A stretch of DNA of 64,000 bases, taken from CAYYKD01 sp964471825. GTDB lineage: Bacteria; Spirochaetota; GWE2-31-10; CAYYKD01. This document shows, one piece after another, positions 10,175-17,899 of this stretch. The DNA lies in contig CAYYKD010000012.1 of assembly GCA_964471825.1 (NCBI GenBank), positions 28,745 through 92,744 on the forward strand, in the 5' to 3' direction. The position numbers and the translations under genes were made by a program. The number at the start of each line of letters is the position of its first letter. Positions within the stretch are counted from its first letter, which is position 1. The notes below the pieces were generated by a model. It was given only the letters and a program-made list of their open reading frames with translations, was not told the DNA's origin and ran no database searches.

Positions 10175-10203
10175 CATGTCAATTGGTGTCATAGTTAAAA
10201 TTT
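10175..10203 (+). repeat. Dispersed repeat, copy B
   Basis: Core ATGTCAATTGGTGTC with a tail AAAATTT. In this copy a GACACC at 10167 also forms a 6-bp inverted repeat with the GGTGTC. It matches copies A, C, D and E in block order and orientation. Confidence 0.5.
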
Positions 10204-10223
10204 ATAGTTAAGATTTATCATAG

Positions 10224-12200
10224 TTATGATTTATCAATGAACAAATCAAATTCAAGAATAACTTTTGTCCCGCCTACACGCTCTATTCCAATCTTACCTT
10301 CAATCTGCTGAGTCAACATATATACAAGCTGCATTCCAAATCCCGTTGAGTTTTTAAAATCAATATTTTCCGGGATTCCGTTGCCGTCATCTTGAACAAT
10401 TAAAGATACATGACCTTCGTTTAATGAAACAAAGATTGACACTGTACCATGTTTTTTTTCGGTAAAAGCATATTTCATAATGTTTGTGAGCAATTCATTA
10501 ACAATTATTCCTATAGGAGTTAATAATTGTATATTTATAATAAAATCCTCAATATGGGTCTTTATTTCTACAATACTGTTGTTAGAGTAAGAACCAATTA
10601 TTTCCTTAGCAAGCGGTTCAAGATAATCTTTTATGGAGAGCTCTCTAAAATTGTCAGTACAATACAGTTTTTCGTACAACATAATCATACTTTGCACACG
10701 ATTTTCAGCATCTTTCAATGAACTAATAACGGATTGATCGCTTTCAGCTGAGATTTGAAGAGTTAAAAGCCCTTTAATTGTGCTCATATTATTTTTTATA
10801 CGATGATGAACCTCTTTTAATAGAAGTTCTTTTTCCAAAAGCAGTGACTTTATTTTTTGTTCTGCTTCTTTCATTGCTGTAATATCAGTGTGAATTCCTG
10901 CCATTCTGATCGGTTTTCCATCTTTATCGCGTTTGACAACTTTTGCACTGTCAAGAATCCAGCGGTATTTTCCGTCTTTCCCGAGCATACGGTATTCCAT
11001 TCTGTGTGAATTTGTTCTTCCTTCCAGGTGATCCTCAATCGATTTCCAGGCAACCTCCCGATCGTCCGGATGGTGGAGATCCGTCCATTGTTTTACTGAA
11101 AACTCTATTTCCTGAAGAGTGTACCCCAACATCTCAGCCCATCTTTCATTTCGTTTTACTTCTCCCGTTTTTATATTCCAGTCCCAATATCCTGTCTGAC
11201 TTCCATCCAGAACTAATTTTAGTCTCTCTTCACTCTCTTCAAGAGCTGCTGTTCTTTTTTTTACCTGATATCTGAGTAATCTTATCCAAAAAAATAAAAA
11301 AATTACCAAAAAAATTGAAATCAGTATTGAAATATAGAGCCAATTAGGTACGGCTAATCTGGTTTTCTCTGAATAAAGCCATTTATTCATTATTTGATAA
11401 TAGATAGAATTCTGGTCTTTCTTCCATAATTTAAGATATTTATCGATTATATCCAATAATTCAGAGTTTTTACCATCCTGTGTTGCAAAATAAACTCCAA
11501 CAGGGGAAAATACGATAGAACTCATTTTAACATTGTACTTGTAGGAATTAAGAACTCCGAACATATGCGGAATAACACCTGCATCAACTTTCTTTTCTGC
11601 AACTGCACGTAAAATCTCTTCATCCGTAGTATATTTTATAAATTCCGGGTAAATATCAAATTTGACACAAAGATCTTGAAATTCTTTAGGGAAAAAACCT
11701 CCCTTAGTTAACGCCACTTTCTTAGAATTTAAATCCAAAATACTCTGGATATTTAAATCATTTATAATGACATTAGCCCAATCAACATATGCCGGTTCTT
11801 TTGAAAAATCATAAATCAAATCGCGCTCTTTTGTATATGCCAATGATACTTTTAGATCAACTTCACCATTTTTAAGTTTTTCAAGACCGGCTTTCCACTC
11901 ATCCATAATGTAAATAATATTAAGTGATTCTTTGCGGCCTATCTCATCCAGCATATCAATAAATAATCCACGAGGTACCCCATGAGGATCTAAAAAACTG
12001 TCAGGCCAGGATTCATTTATACTTACTTTAATTGTTTTTTTATAGGAATTCGATACGCCTCTATCTGAACTGATGCTGATTGAAGTGTTTATTGGTGTTG
12101 GATTATTGTTTTGATTCATTTTTTTACTAAAAATTATTATTAAAGTTATAAACACTGTTATGCTGACTGATATAAAAACAATAAAACCTTTTTTTTTCAT
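10224..12200 (-). CDS. Sensor histidine kinase with periplasmic substrate-binding domain and PAS
   Basis: Architecture of 658 residues: an N-terminal membrane anchor (5-24), an extracytoplasmic solute-binding (SBP family 3) domain at about 50-280, a transmembrane segment (about 289-311), one PAS domain (about 325-450), then a HisKA_2-type dimerisation/phosphoacceptor box (KEVHHRIKNN) and a HATPase with N box NELLTNIMKYA and DDGNGIP. The histidine in EVHHRIKNN is the likely phosphorylation site. The periplasmic domain suggests that it senses an amino-acid-like or other small solute. It lies 73 bp downstream of a receiver-PAS-PAS gene on the same strand, its probable partner. Confidence 0.85.
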   Translation of the reverse strand: MKKKGFIVFISVSITVFITLIIIFSKKMNQNNNPTPINTSISISSDRGVSNSYKKTIKVSINESWPDSFLDPHGVPRGLFIDMLDEIGRKESLNIIYIMDEWKAGLEKLKNGEVDLKVSLAYTKERDLIYDFSKEPAYVDWANVIINDLNIQSILDLNSKKVALTKGGFFPKEFQDLCVKFDIYPEFIKYTTDEEILRAVAEKKVDAGVIPHMFGVLNSYKYNVKMSSIVFSPVGVYFATQDGKNSELLDIIDKYLKLWKKDQNSIYYQIMNKWLYSEKTRLAVPNWLYISILISIFLVIFLFFWIRLLRYQVKKRTAALEESEERLKLVLDGSQTGYWDWNIKTGEVKRNERWAEMLGYTLQEIEFSVKQWTDLHHPDDREVAWKSIEDHLEGRTNSHRMEYRMLGKDGKYRWILDSAKVVKRDKDGKPIRMAGIHTDITAMKEAEQKIKSLLLEKELLLKEVHHRIKNNMSTIKGLLTLQISAESDQSVISSLKDAENRVQSMIMLYEKLYCTDNFRELSIKDYLEPLAKEIIGSYSNNSIVEIKTHIEDFIINIQLLTPIGIIVNELLTNIMKYAFTEKKHGTVSIFVSLNEGHVSLIVQDDGNGIPENIDFKNSTGFGMQLVYMLTQQIEGKIGIERVGGTKVILEFDLFIDKS

Positions 12201-12273
12201 AAATATTTATCCTTGCTAATATTTAATACTTCTCTTTTTCATTCATATATCTTCTTACACCGATATTTTAACT

Positions 12274-13452
12274 TCATTGAGATTTATCTGTTATATCAAG
12301 CATTATTCCATTAAAAACTATTTCATCTTTTTTTAACATCGGTCGGGACAACCCCCGAAACCACCTTATCCCATTAACTGTTAAAAGACGTCCTTCAAAA
12401 TTCCAGTCCTTACATTGCGTTATCGCATCACTGATAGAACTCATAAATCTCTCTTTGTCATCAGGGTGAACCTGTTCTCCAAGATTCCACTCTTTCGAGT
12501 TGGGATCATCTGAAAAACCGAAAATATCATTTGCTCTCGGACTTATATAATAAAACCCCGTTTTTCCGTCTTTATGGGCATAAAACTGATAAATAATCCC
12601 CGGTACATTTGCAGCCATGTCATTTAACATTTGCTCTCTTTCCCGCAATTCATCCAGCATTCTATACTCTTCAGTTACATCTCTAAAAACTAAAACAACC
12701 CCGACAATATTCCCCTCTTTATCCTTAATCGGCGAACCGGAATCAGATATTTGATATTCATTTCCATCTTTTGATATCAGGAGAGTATGGTTGGCAAGGC
12801 CGACAATCTCCCCGTTTTCTATAACAGATTTCACCGGATTTAAAGCAGCTTTATTTGTCTGTGCATTAACTATATTGAAAATATCATCAATGAATCTATC
12901 TTTTGCATCAGCAAATGACCATCCGGTCAATCTTTCAGCAATAGGGTTCATTCTCGTGACTTTTCCTTCAATATCTGTGGCAATAACGGCATCTCCTATT
13001 GATTGAAGTGTGATCGCAAGTGATTCTTCACTTTCACGAAGAGCCTTCTCTTTTTCTTTCTCTCTTAATTTTGCATCAAAAAGTTTAAATGCCATTTTTA
13101 TCGAAGCATCAATAACCGTAATACCGGAACTTTTTATAATATAACCGTAAGAAGTGATTTTCTCTGTCTTTTCAACAATTTCCGGTTCACTATGACTTGA
13201 CAAAAATACAATCGGAATATCATATTTTTGTAAAATAAGTTCAGCGGTTTGTGTTCCGTCAAGGTTAGAACCAAGATTTATATCCATTAGAATGAGGTCT
13301 ATTTCAGGTGTTTCTTTTATTATCTCTATTGCTCTATCACCATTAATTGCAATAATTACATTATAGCCATATTTTTCGAGTGACACTTTCTCCGTGATTC
13401 CTATTATTACTTCATCTTCAACGAGTAAAATAGTCTTCTTTTGTTTTAACAT
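12274..13452 (-). CDS. Response-regulator receiver with two PAS domains
   Basis: Residues 1-125 form a CheY-like receiver: acidic pocket VEDE, phospho-acceptor Asp in LILMDINLG and Lys in IIKSSG. Two PAS domains follow (about 145-270 and 275-390). The protein stops directly after the second PAS and has no kinase or DNA-binding output. The downstream gene is a HisKA_2 kinase, so signalling probably passes between the two proteins, or the receiver modulates the PAS sensors. A PAS-receiver protein without an output domain could also be the front half of a hybrid kinase that lost its rear, but the frame ends cleanly. Confidence 0.8.
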   Translation of the reverse strand: MLKQKKTILLVEDEVIIGITEKVSLEKYGYNVIIAINGDRAIEIIKETPEIDLILMDINLGSNLDGTQTAELILQKYDIPIVFLSSHSEPEIVEKTEKITSYGYIIKSSGITVIDASIKMAFKLFDAKLREKEKEKALRESEESLAITLQSIGDAVIATDIEGKVTRMNPIAERLTGWSFADAKDRFIDDIFNIVNAQTNKAALNPVKSVIENGEIVGLANHTLLISKDGNEYQISDSGSPIKDKEGNIVGVVLVFRDVTEEYRMLDELREREQMLNDMAANVPGIIYQFYAHKDGKTGFYYISPRANDIFGFSDDPNSKEWNLGEQVHPDDKERFMSSISDAITQCKDWNFEGRLLTVNGIRWFRGLSRPMLKKDEIVFNGIMLDITDKSQ

Positions 13453-13522
13453 TATATTTCCTTGATTTAGAAAAAATACGATTATAGTTTATTTATTACA
13501 GAAAATCAAGGGAATATTCATG

Positions 13523-13897
13523 TTAGAGCAAATGCGATGCTAGAGCAAATGCATACTCTTCTTCATGTTCTATCGTATAGTTGATCAACTCATAAGCCCG
13601 GTCTGTTGTGATCAGCGTCTCACTAACCATCCTCACTTTGTCAAATAGCGGTACATCATCCCCGTCCTGATAATATGCAGAATAAATAAGGTCATCCGAT
13701 GTCATATCCTCGTTGTCATCAACCTTAACAAGCTCTGCAAGTGTGCATTTATCATCACCTTTTCGTATAGTTAAGAATCTGTCTCTCTTTTCGGGATCAC
13801 TTACAAACAGAAGAAAACCTGAGTTAAATCTTTCCCAGATGGACTCTGTCATAAACTTTTTGTGTTCAACAGTATCAAACTCTTCATCCTCTAACAT
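13523..13897 (-). CDS. Small acidic protein of unknown function
   Basis: Not recognised. It has 124 residues, a strong AAAGGAGG site 5 nt before the ATG, and a high Asp/Glu content (for example EHEEEYAF and VDDNEDMTSDD). It has no membrane segment or signal peptide. It stands alone between dispersed repeat C and the receiver-PAS gene. The acidity and size would suit an inhibitor or DNA-mimic protein, but nothing in the sequence proves this. Confidence 0.65.
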   Translation of the reverse strand: MLEDEEFDTVEHKKFMTESIWERFNSGFLLFVSDPEKRDRFLTIRKGDDKCTLAELVKVDDNEDMTSDDLIYSAYYQDGDDVPLFDKVRMVSETLITTDRAYELINYTIEHEEEYAFALASHLL

Positions 13898-13936
13898 AAT
13901 TGCCTCCTTTGATAATCCAAATATAACAAATTTAGA

Positions 13937-13970
13937 GTGACATATAATGTCGGGGTGAGAATAAAATTTA
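13937..13970 (+). repeat. Dispersed repeat, copy C
   Basis: GTGACATATAATGTC then GGGGTGAGAATAAAATTTA. It is closest to copy D, with which it shares the GGTGAGAATAAAA tail exactly. Confidence 0.6.
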
Positions 13971-14050
13971 ATACTTGAAAAAATCTATTTGTTATGGTAT
14001 TAAATATAAGATAAATCATTTGTTAAGAGAATATATACGGTCAGGTAAAT

Positions 14051-14380
14051 ATGAACAATTTAAATTTTGAGATAACATCCGAATTAAATTCTCTCGTTGA
14101 AAAGATTAAAAATAAAATATCAGTAAAAAAAATAATCCTCTTTGGTTCCTATGCCTATGGCGTTCCAAAAAAAGACAGCGACATTGACCTGTGTGTTATA
14201 ACAGAGGATAAAAGGCGAAAAATTGAGATCCTCTGGGATATTCAGGAAGCAATTTACCAAACAGCTAAACACTCTGTGGATGTGATAGTTTCTAAACCGG
14301 ATGAGTTCCTTGATCGTGCTGACTCCGTATCGACTATTGAAAAGACAATCTCTCAAAAAGGATTTATTCTTTATGGATAA
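14051..14380 (+). CDS. MNT-type nucleotidyltransferase antitoxin (MntA-like)
   Basis: A 109-residue protein with the minimal nucleotidyltransferase signature ILFGSYAYG (residues 31-39) and the catalytic DSDIDL about eight residues later. In HEPN-MNT toxin-antitoxin modules this enzyme neutralises the HEPN RNase, in known cases by polyadenylylation. The usual HEPN partner should start at the end of this gene. Here only a 14-codon HEPN-like beginning remains (14373-14417), so the module seems to have lost its toxin. It is flanked by dispersed repeat C upstream. Confidence 0.8.
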   Translation: MNNLNFEITSELNSLVEKIKNKISVKKIILFGSYAYGVPKKDSDIDLCVITEDKRRKIEILWDIQEAIYQTAKHSVDVIVSKPDEFLDRADSVSTIEKTISQKGFILYG

Positions 14381-14417
14381 AAGTAAAGAATACCTTGAGT
14401 GGTTAATTGCTAAATAA
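14373..14417 (+). pseudogene. HEPN toxin remnant (N-terminal 14 codons)
   Basis: An ATG overlapping the end of the MNT gene by 8 bp opens a frame reading MDKSKEYLEWLIAK and then TAA. The position, the overlap and the S-x-x-YLEWL start are what is expected of a HEPN-domain toxin. The remainder is gone, and the VapC gene on the opposite strand begins 10 bp later. Confidence 0.5.
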
Positions 14418-14427
14418 TGTGAATCGC

Positions 14428-14823
14428 CTACAGTAAAAATCTTTTTAAATCAAATAATTTTCCAAACATCACATAGTGTTTATCTTTTTCGAATAATGTT
14501 AGACTGTTTTCAACACACTGCGTAGCTATAATCAGATCACTCAACGGTATTGTCAGCCCGTTTTTTTTCATTACAAACCCGTAGTAACCGACTTTATCAA
14601 AAAGTGCTTTATCTGTTTCTACATAATTTAAACCATCAAGATAGTTTTTAAGATCAAGATAATTATTTTCAGTTTTAACGCCATAGAGTATCTCTGATAT
14701 AATAATTCCATTAATGTAGATTTTGTTTTCATCGAGAAGATCATCGATTTTGTCATTAAGTTCCGGGTTCCTTTCAGCAAAATAGTCAATCCAAATACTT
14801 GTATCGATCATATATTTGCTCAT
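14428..14823 (-). CDS. vapC: PIN-domain toxin VapC
   Basis: A 131-residue PIN ribonuclease. Catalytic acidic residues are seen in MIDTSIWIDYF (D near residue 7), SEILYG (E) and LSDLIIATQ (D), the standard VapC pattern. It overlaps the vapB stop by 4 bp (14820-14823), so the pair is translationally coupled. The VapC family cleaves tRNA or rRNA; the target here is unknown. Confidence 0.88.
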   Translation of the reverse strand: MSKYMIDTSIWIDYFAERNPELNDKIDDLLDENKIYINGIIISEILYGVKTENNYLDLKNYLDGLNYVETDKALFDKVGYYGFVMKKNGLTIPLSDLIIATQCVENSLTLFEKDKHYVMFGKLFDLKRFLL

Positions 14824-15023
14824 TTAAGTATATCCAATCCCCGAAGATCATCGATATTGATATCCAAGTTAATCTTTCCTCTTAATGACTTTATTTTATC
14901 CCGCTTAAGCTTTTTTAAATACTCATTAACCGATAAATTTATCAAATAAGTCCTATTCTTAATCCCGCTCACCTTTACTGCTTCATTAATTATTTCATCA
15001 TCTATATTTAGTGTCAATCTCAT
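14820..15023 (-). CDS. vapB: VapB-type antitoxin (ribbon-helix-helix)
   Basis: A 67-residue protein starting with a ribbon-helix-helix segment (MRLTLNIDDEIINEAVKVSG) and ending in a short toxin-binding tail (DLRGLDIL). It has a GGAG site before the ATG. It is the first gene of a leftward pair with vapC and probably represses its own promoter at 15041-15068, where ATATGTAT-like repeats overlap the -10 box. Confidence 0.85.
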   Translation of the reverse strand: MRLTLNIDDEIINEAVKVSGIKNRTYLINLSVNEYLKKLKRDKIKSLRGKINLDINIDDLRGLDILK

Positions 15024-15040
15024 GCCTACTCCATATACAT

Positions 15041-15068
15041 ATTATACATACATATTTAGAATATGCAA
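15041..15068 (-). promoter_or_regulatory. Promoter/operator of the first vapBC pair
   Basis: On the minus strand: TTGCAT, 16 nt, TATAAT. ATATGTAT repeats surround the -10 box and would suit a ribbon-helix-helix operator. Confidence 0.5.
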
Positions 15069-15130
15069 ATCAAATTTAAATAAAAACATGATTATCGGGT
15101 TTATCAACCGACACAACTCATGAAATCATA

Positions 15131-15159
15131 TTGACAATTCATGAACGGAATGCTAATAT
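15131..15159 (+). promoter_or_regulatory. Promoter of the FitAB-like pair
   Basis: TTGACA, 17 nt, TAATAT, followed by CGGGAG six nt before the ATG at 15177. Confidence 0.6.
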
Positions 15160-15176
15160 AAAATCGGGAGACAAAA

Positions 15177-15449
15177 ATGGCAAACTTGCAGGTTAAAGAT
15201 ATTGATCCATTGCTTTACGATGCATTAAGGCATATAGCAAAAAGAGAACACAGGTCGATCAGCCAGGAAGTTATTAAAATCATTGAAACATATATAAATA
15301 TGCCGAATATTAAACAGAAAAACGCAACAGAGGAGTTTCTGAAGCTCGCAGGTTCATGGGATGATGACAGGAGTGCTGATGAGATAGCTAATGAAATCAG
15401 GCGATCAAGACGAGAGGGCGAGAGGTTTAATAATGGCATTTTTGATTGA
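15177..15449 (+). CDS. FitA-like ribbon-helix-helix antitoxin
   Basis: A 90-residue protein. Residues 1-45 form an Arc/MetJ-type ribbon-helix-helix (MANLQVKDIDPLLYDALRHI, then HRSISQEVIKII), the FitA/VapB arrangement. The C-terminal half contains SADEIANEIRRSR, a helix suited to binding the PIN toxin. Its end overlaps the downstream PIN gene by 17 bp. It should bind DNA at its own promoter and hold the toxin inactive. Confidence 0.82.
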   Translation: MANLQVKDIDPLLYDALRHIAKREHRSISQEVIKIIETYINMPNIKQKNATEEFLKLAGSWDDDRSADEIANEIRRSRREGERFNNGIFD

Positions 15450-15837
15450 TACTGATATTTTAATTTACAGCTTGAAAGACTATGCGGTTGTAAACGAAAA
15501 CTTTAAAAAGCACTTAAACACACCAAAGGCAATCTCTATAATCACCTATGGGGAGCTGTATTTTGGTGCTAAAAAATCAAAAAATATCGAAAAGAATACA
15601 GCGATTGCCACACGAGTTTCTGAAAATTTTGAAGTAATTAATGTTGATAAAACTATTATAGAGTGTTTCGGAGAGCTTAAAGCCAACTTACAGAAAACAG
15701 GAGCCATCATAAGCGACTTTGACCTGATTATCGGGGCAACAGCACTCTCATTTAACCTCACTGTTGTAACTAATAATGATACTCACTTCAATAAAATACC
15801 CGGCTTAAAAGTTGTAAATTGGACAAAGTCTAACTAG
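15433..15837 (+). CDS. PIN-domain toxin (VapC/FitB-like)
   Basis: The start at ATG 15433 (MAFLIDTDILIY) is chosen because the PIN fold begins there and GAGAGG precedes it; an upstream ATG at 15391 would only add an antitoxin-overlap peptide. Catalytic acids are in LIDTDILIY, YGELYFG and ISDFDLIIGA, with the late NNDTHF motif. It has 134 residues, normal for the family. It forms a rightward pair with the antitoxin at 15177. Confidence 0.88.
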   Translation: MAFLIDTDILIYSLKDYAVVNENFKKHLNTPKAISIITYGELYFGAKKSKNIEKNTAIATRVSENFEVINVDKTIIECFGELKANLQKTGAIISDFDLIIGATALSFNLTVVTNNDTHFNKIPGLKVVNWTKSN

Positions 15838-15865
15838 TGCTGTAATCACAGCCATAGAAATTAAT

Positions 15866-15900
15866 CATGTCAAATAGTGTCGTGGTGAGAATAAAAATTA
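15866..15900 (+). repeat. Dispersed repeat, copy D
   Basis: ATGTCAAATAGTGTC then GTGGTGAGAATAAAAATTA. The last three bases form the stop codon of the converging PIN gene. It shares 13 tail bases with copy C. Confidence 0.6.
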
Positions 15901-16272
15901 ATAAACTTTAAAATTATGATATTTTGACATTTCGGTAAAGTGTTTATCGAGTGTATAAATATGAAGATTGTTTTGAATTATGTTTTGAGCAATTATAAGG
16001 TCGGCAATACCGATACCATTTAGACCGTTTTTAAAATTGACTGTCTGCATATTTATAATACCATTCCAATCAATATTAAGTTTGAAGATCGAAAGGGACA
16101 ACAAAAGATCTTTTAAATTATCTTCTCCTCGTCTGATCAATGATGGCAAAAGCTCTGTTAGAATTATCTCATTAATGCAAAGGGTGTTACTGTCAATCAG
16201 ATCATTTAAGTCTTGTGCATTGCCAACCCCTCGAAAAAATGCAATCCAAACCGATGAATCAACAAGTATCAT
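15898..16272 (-). CDS. vapC: PIN-domain toxin VapC (second pair)
   Basis: A 124-residue PIN protein: ILVDSSVWIAFF at the start, TELLPSLI and GIADLIIAQN carrying the middle acids, and TLDKHF near the end. It overlaps its antitoxin gene by 4 bp. Its sequence differs clearly from the toxin at 14428, so this is not a recent duplication. Confidence 0.88.
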   Translation of the reverse strand: MILVDSSVWIAFFRGVGNAQDLNDLIDSNTLCINEIILTELLPSLIRRGEDNLKDLLLSLSIFKLNIDWNGIINMQTVNFKNGLNGIGIADLIIAQNIIQNNLHIYTLDKHFTEMSKYHNFKVY

Positions 16273-16466
16273 CTTAACCGTCCACGGGAAATGTCCAGAT
16301 CAATATCGATATCAACTTTTCCAAAATAGTCTTTTAATCCGGATATTTTATTTTTTTGAATCAGATTTTGGAGAGCAACTTTTATTAGCTCGGTTTTTGT
16401 GTTGATATGTGTTAATGCCATCGCCTCACGAATCAGTTCTGTTGGTAAATCAAGGGTTGTTCTCAT
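16269..16466 (-). CDS. vapB: VapB-type antitoxin (second pair)
   Basis: A 65-residue protein with a ribbon-helix-helix start (MRTTLDLPTELIREAMAL) and a tail ending DLDISRGRLR. AGAGGTG lies before the ATG and a promoter with 17-nt spacing lies just upstream (16486-16514). It is coupled to vapC by an ATGA overlap. Confidence 0.85.
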   Translation of the reverse strand: MRTTLDLPTELIREAMALTHINTKTELIKVALQNLIQKNKISGLKDYFGKVDIDIDLDISRGRLR

Positions 16467-16485
16467 ATATCACCTCTTAAGCATA

Positions 16486-16514
16486 ACTATACAATATTTT
16501 ATATGCACTTGCAA
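16486..16514 (-). promoter_or_regulatory. Promoter of the second vapBC pair
   Basis: On the minus strand: TTGCAA, 17 nt, TATAGT, about 20 bp before the vapB start. Confidence 0.5.
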
Positions 16515-16520
16515 GACTTT

Positions 16521-17471
16521 TTATGCATATTTATTCACCTCACCCATCTTTTTTATCTCCGCAAGCCACTTATCACGGATATTCGCAGGGCTCACGATCT
16601 CACCGCACGAGCCGTGTCTTAAAACACGCCCTATAAGTTCATCCTCAAATCCAACAGGTAAACTTATCTCAATGTATTCACCGCGATTGTTTTTGCCGGT
16701 TTTAAGTTTCTGATCCTTGTGCCAGATCTGATTTTTTATCCGTATAGATACAGGGTGGTAAAATCTCACCGTTGCAATAACGACCTTTGAGCTTTTTGCA
16801 ATCCCGAATGAGCCCTCGACAAACTCATTTACCTCTTTCGGGTCAATGTTGCCGGTAAACCGATCTTGGGTCTTTGCAAGGTTGGTGATCCTCGACAATG
16901 AGAATACCCGTAAACCCTTTTTGTCGGTATCAAAACCGGCGATATACCACTTGCCGTTATTGTGAATCAACTTCATCGGCTCAAGTTTTCGCTCACCTGT
17001 TGTCCCGTCAGCCTTCTCATAATCAAACCGGACAACATTCTTCTTGACCATCGCTCTTACTATGTGCTTGAAATGCTCCTCATTGACAGGTTCATATTCT
17101 GAAACCTCATAGACAACATCGTCTTTGATGTAGGTATAATCACGGGGCAGAAGTGCGGAGATTTCCCGTAGAATCGATTGTGAAAAAACAGGTGCATAGT
17201 TGTTGGACTCCAATAGATTCTTAATCATAATATATGACAAAAGCATCCGCTCATCACACATATTAAACAGGTCAAACACCTGTTCATAGATGTACCCGCC
17301 TGCTTTTTTTGAATACACAATCGGTGCAAGCAAGCGATCACGAATATAAACGATATCTCGCTTAACCGTCCTATCATCGACCTCAAACTCCTCTATAATC
17401 TGAGCAGTCGTTACCTTGTCATACTCCCTTATCATCCTGTCAATATATACAACCCGTTCTAATTGCGACAT
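16521..17471 (-). CDS. WYL-domain transcriptional regulator
   Basis: A 316-residue protein with an N-terminal winged helix-turn-helix (TTAQIIEEFEVDDRTVKRDI), a middle region, and a WYL sensor domain around residues 135-210 (NGKWYIAGFD supplies the W-Y core) followed by the C-terminal WCX extension. Such regulators bind ligands or nucleic acid and often control defence operons. It is the third gene of a leftward operon (18736-16521) and probably regulates it. GGGAGA lies 6 nt before the ATG. Confidence 0.88.
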   Translation of the reverse strand: MSQLERVVYIDRMIREYDKVTTAQIIEEFEVDDRTVKRDIVYIRDRLLAPIVYSKKAGGYIYEQVFDLFNMCDERMLLSYIMIKNLLESNNYAPVFSQSILREISALLPRDYTYIKDDVVYEVSEYEPVNEEHFKHIVRAMVKKNVVRFDYEKADGTTGERKLEPMKLIHNNGKWYIAGFDTDKKGLRVFSLSRITNLAKTQDRFTGNIDPKEVNEFVEGSFGIAKSSKVVIATVRFYHPVSIRIKNQIWHKDQKLKTGKNNRGEYIEISLPVGFEDELIGRVLRHGSCGEIVSPANIRDKWLAEIKKMGEVNKYA

Positions 17472-17497
17472 CTTGTTTCTCCCTGATTTAAGTCTGT

Positions 17498-17881
17498 TTA
17501 AATCTTCTTAAGCCCGTTAACAAGCTCAAGCGAACTTGTTTTTCCTTTAAAATGTTTCAATATCGGTTTCCTGTTTTTTAATGTAAACTTTTTTATTGCG
17601 GCGATCTCATCATTTGTAAGCCGGTAACCCGATTCATTCAACTCAATAGAGTCTGAAAGGCTATCACCTGAGATCATCACTTCCGGTTTTCTATCAAGCG
17701 TTACAAAATAGCAGAATGTTTTGTATTCAAGTAAAAACAGGGGTTTAAGTATCGCAGGAAGGAAAAACCCGGATATAAAATATGCCCTACCGTGCGTCCC
17801 AAAATTATCAAGATCAATAGGAGATAATTCGAACCCTATATCCGATAAACTTAATGTTTTAAATAACGATCTTGAAAGCAT
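17498..17881 (-). CDS. Hypothetical protein in WYL operon
   Basis: Not recognised. It has 127 residues with a GGGG site 5 nt before the ATG. A hydrophobic patch near residues 33-62 (FLPAILKPLFLLEYKTF) looks like a buried core rather than a membrane helix. The C-terminus is Lys-rich. It lies 18 bp downstream of the repeat-containing gene and 26 bp upstream of the WYL regulator, so the three are probably co-transcribed. Confidence 0.65.
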   Translation of the reverse strand: MLSRSLFKTLSLSDIGFELSPIDLDNFGTHGRAYFISGFFLPAILKPLFLLEYKTFCYFVTLDRKPEVMISGDSLSDSIELNESGYRLTNDEIAAIKKFTLKNRKPILKHFKGKTSSLELVNGLKKI

Positions 17882-17899
17882 ACAAACCCCTATATAATT

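Noticed and set aside
15110..15150. Sixth copy of the dispersed repeat in reverse
   Set aside because: GACACA and TTGACA blocks occur, but their spacing and tail do not match the other five.
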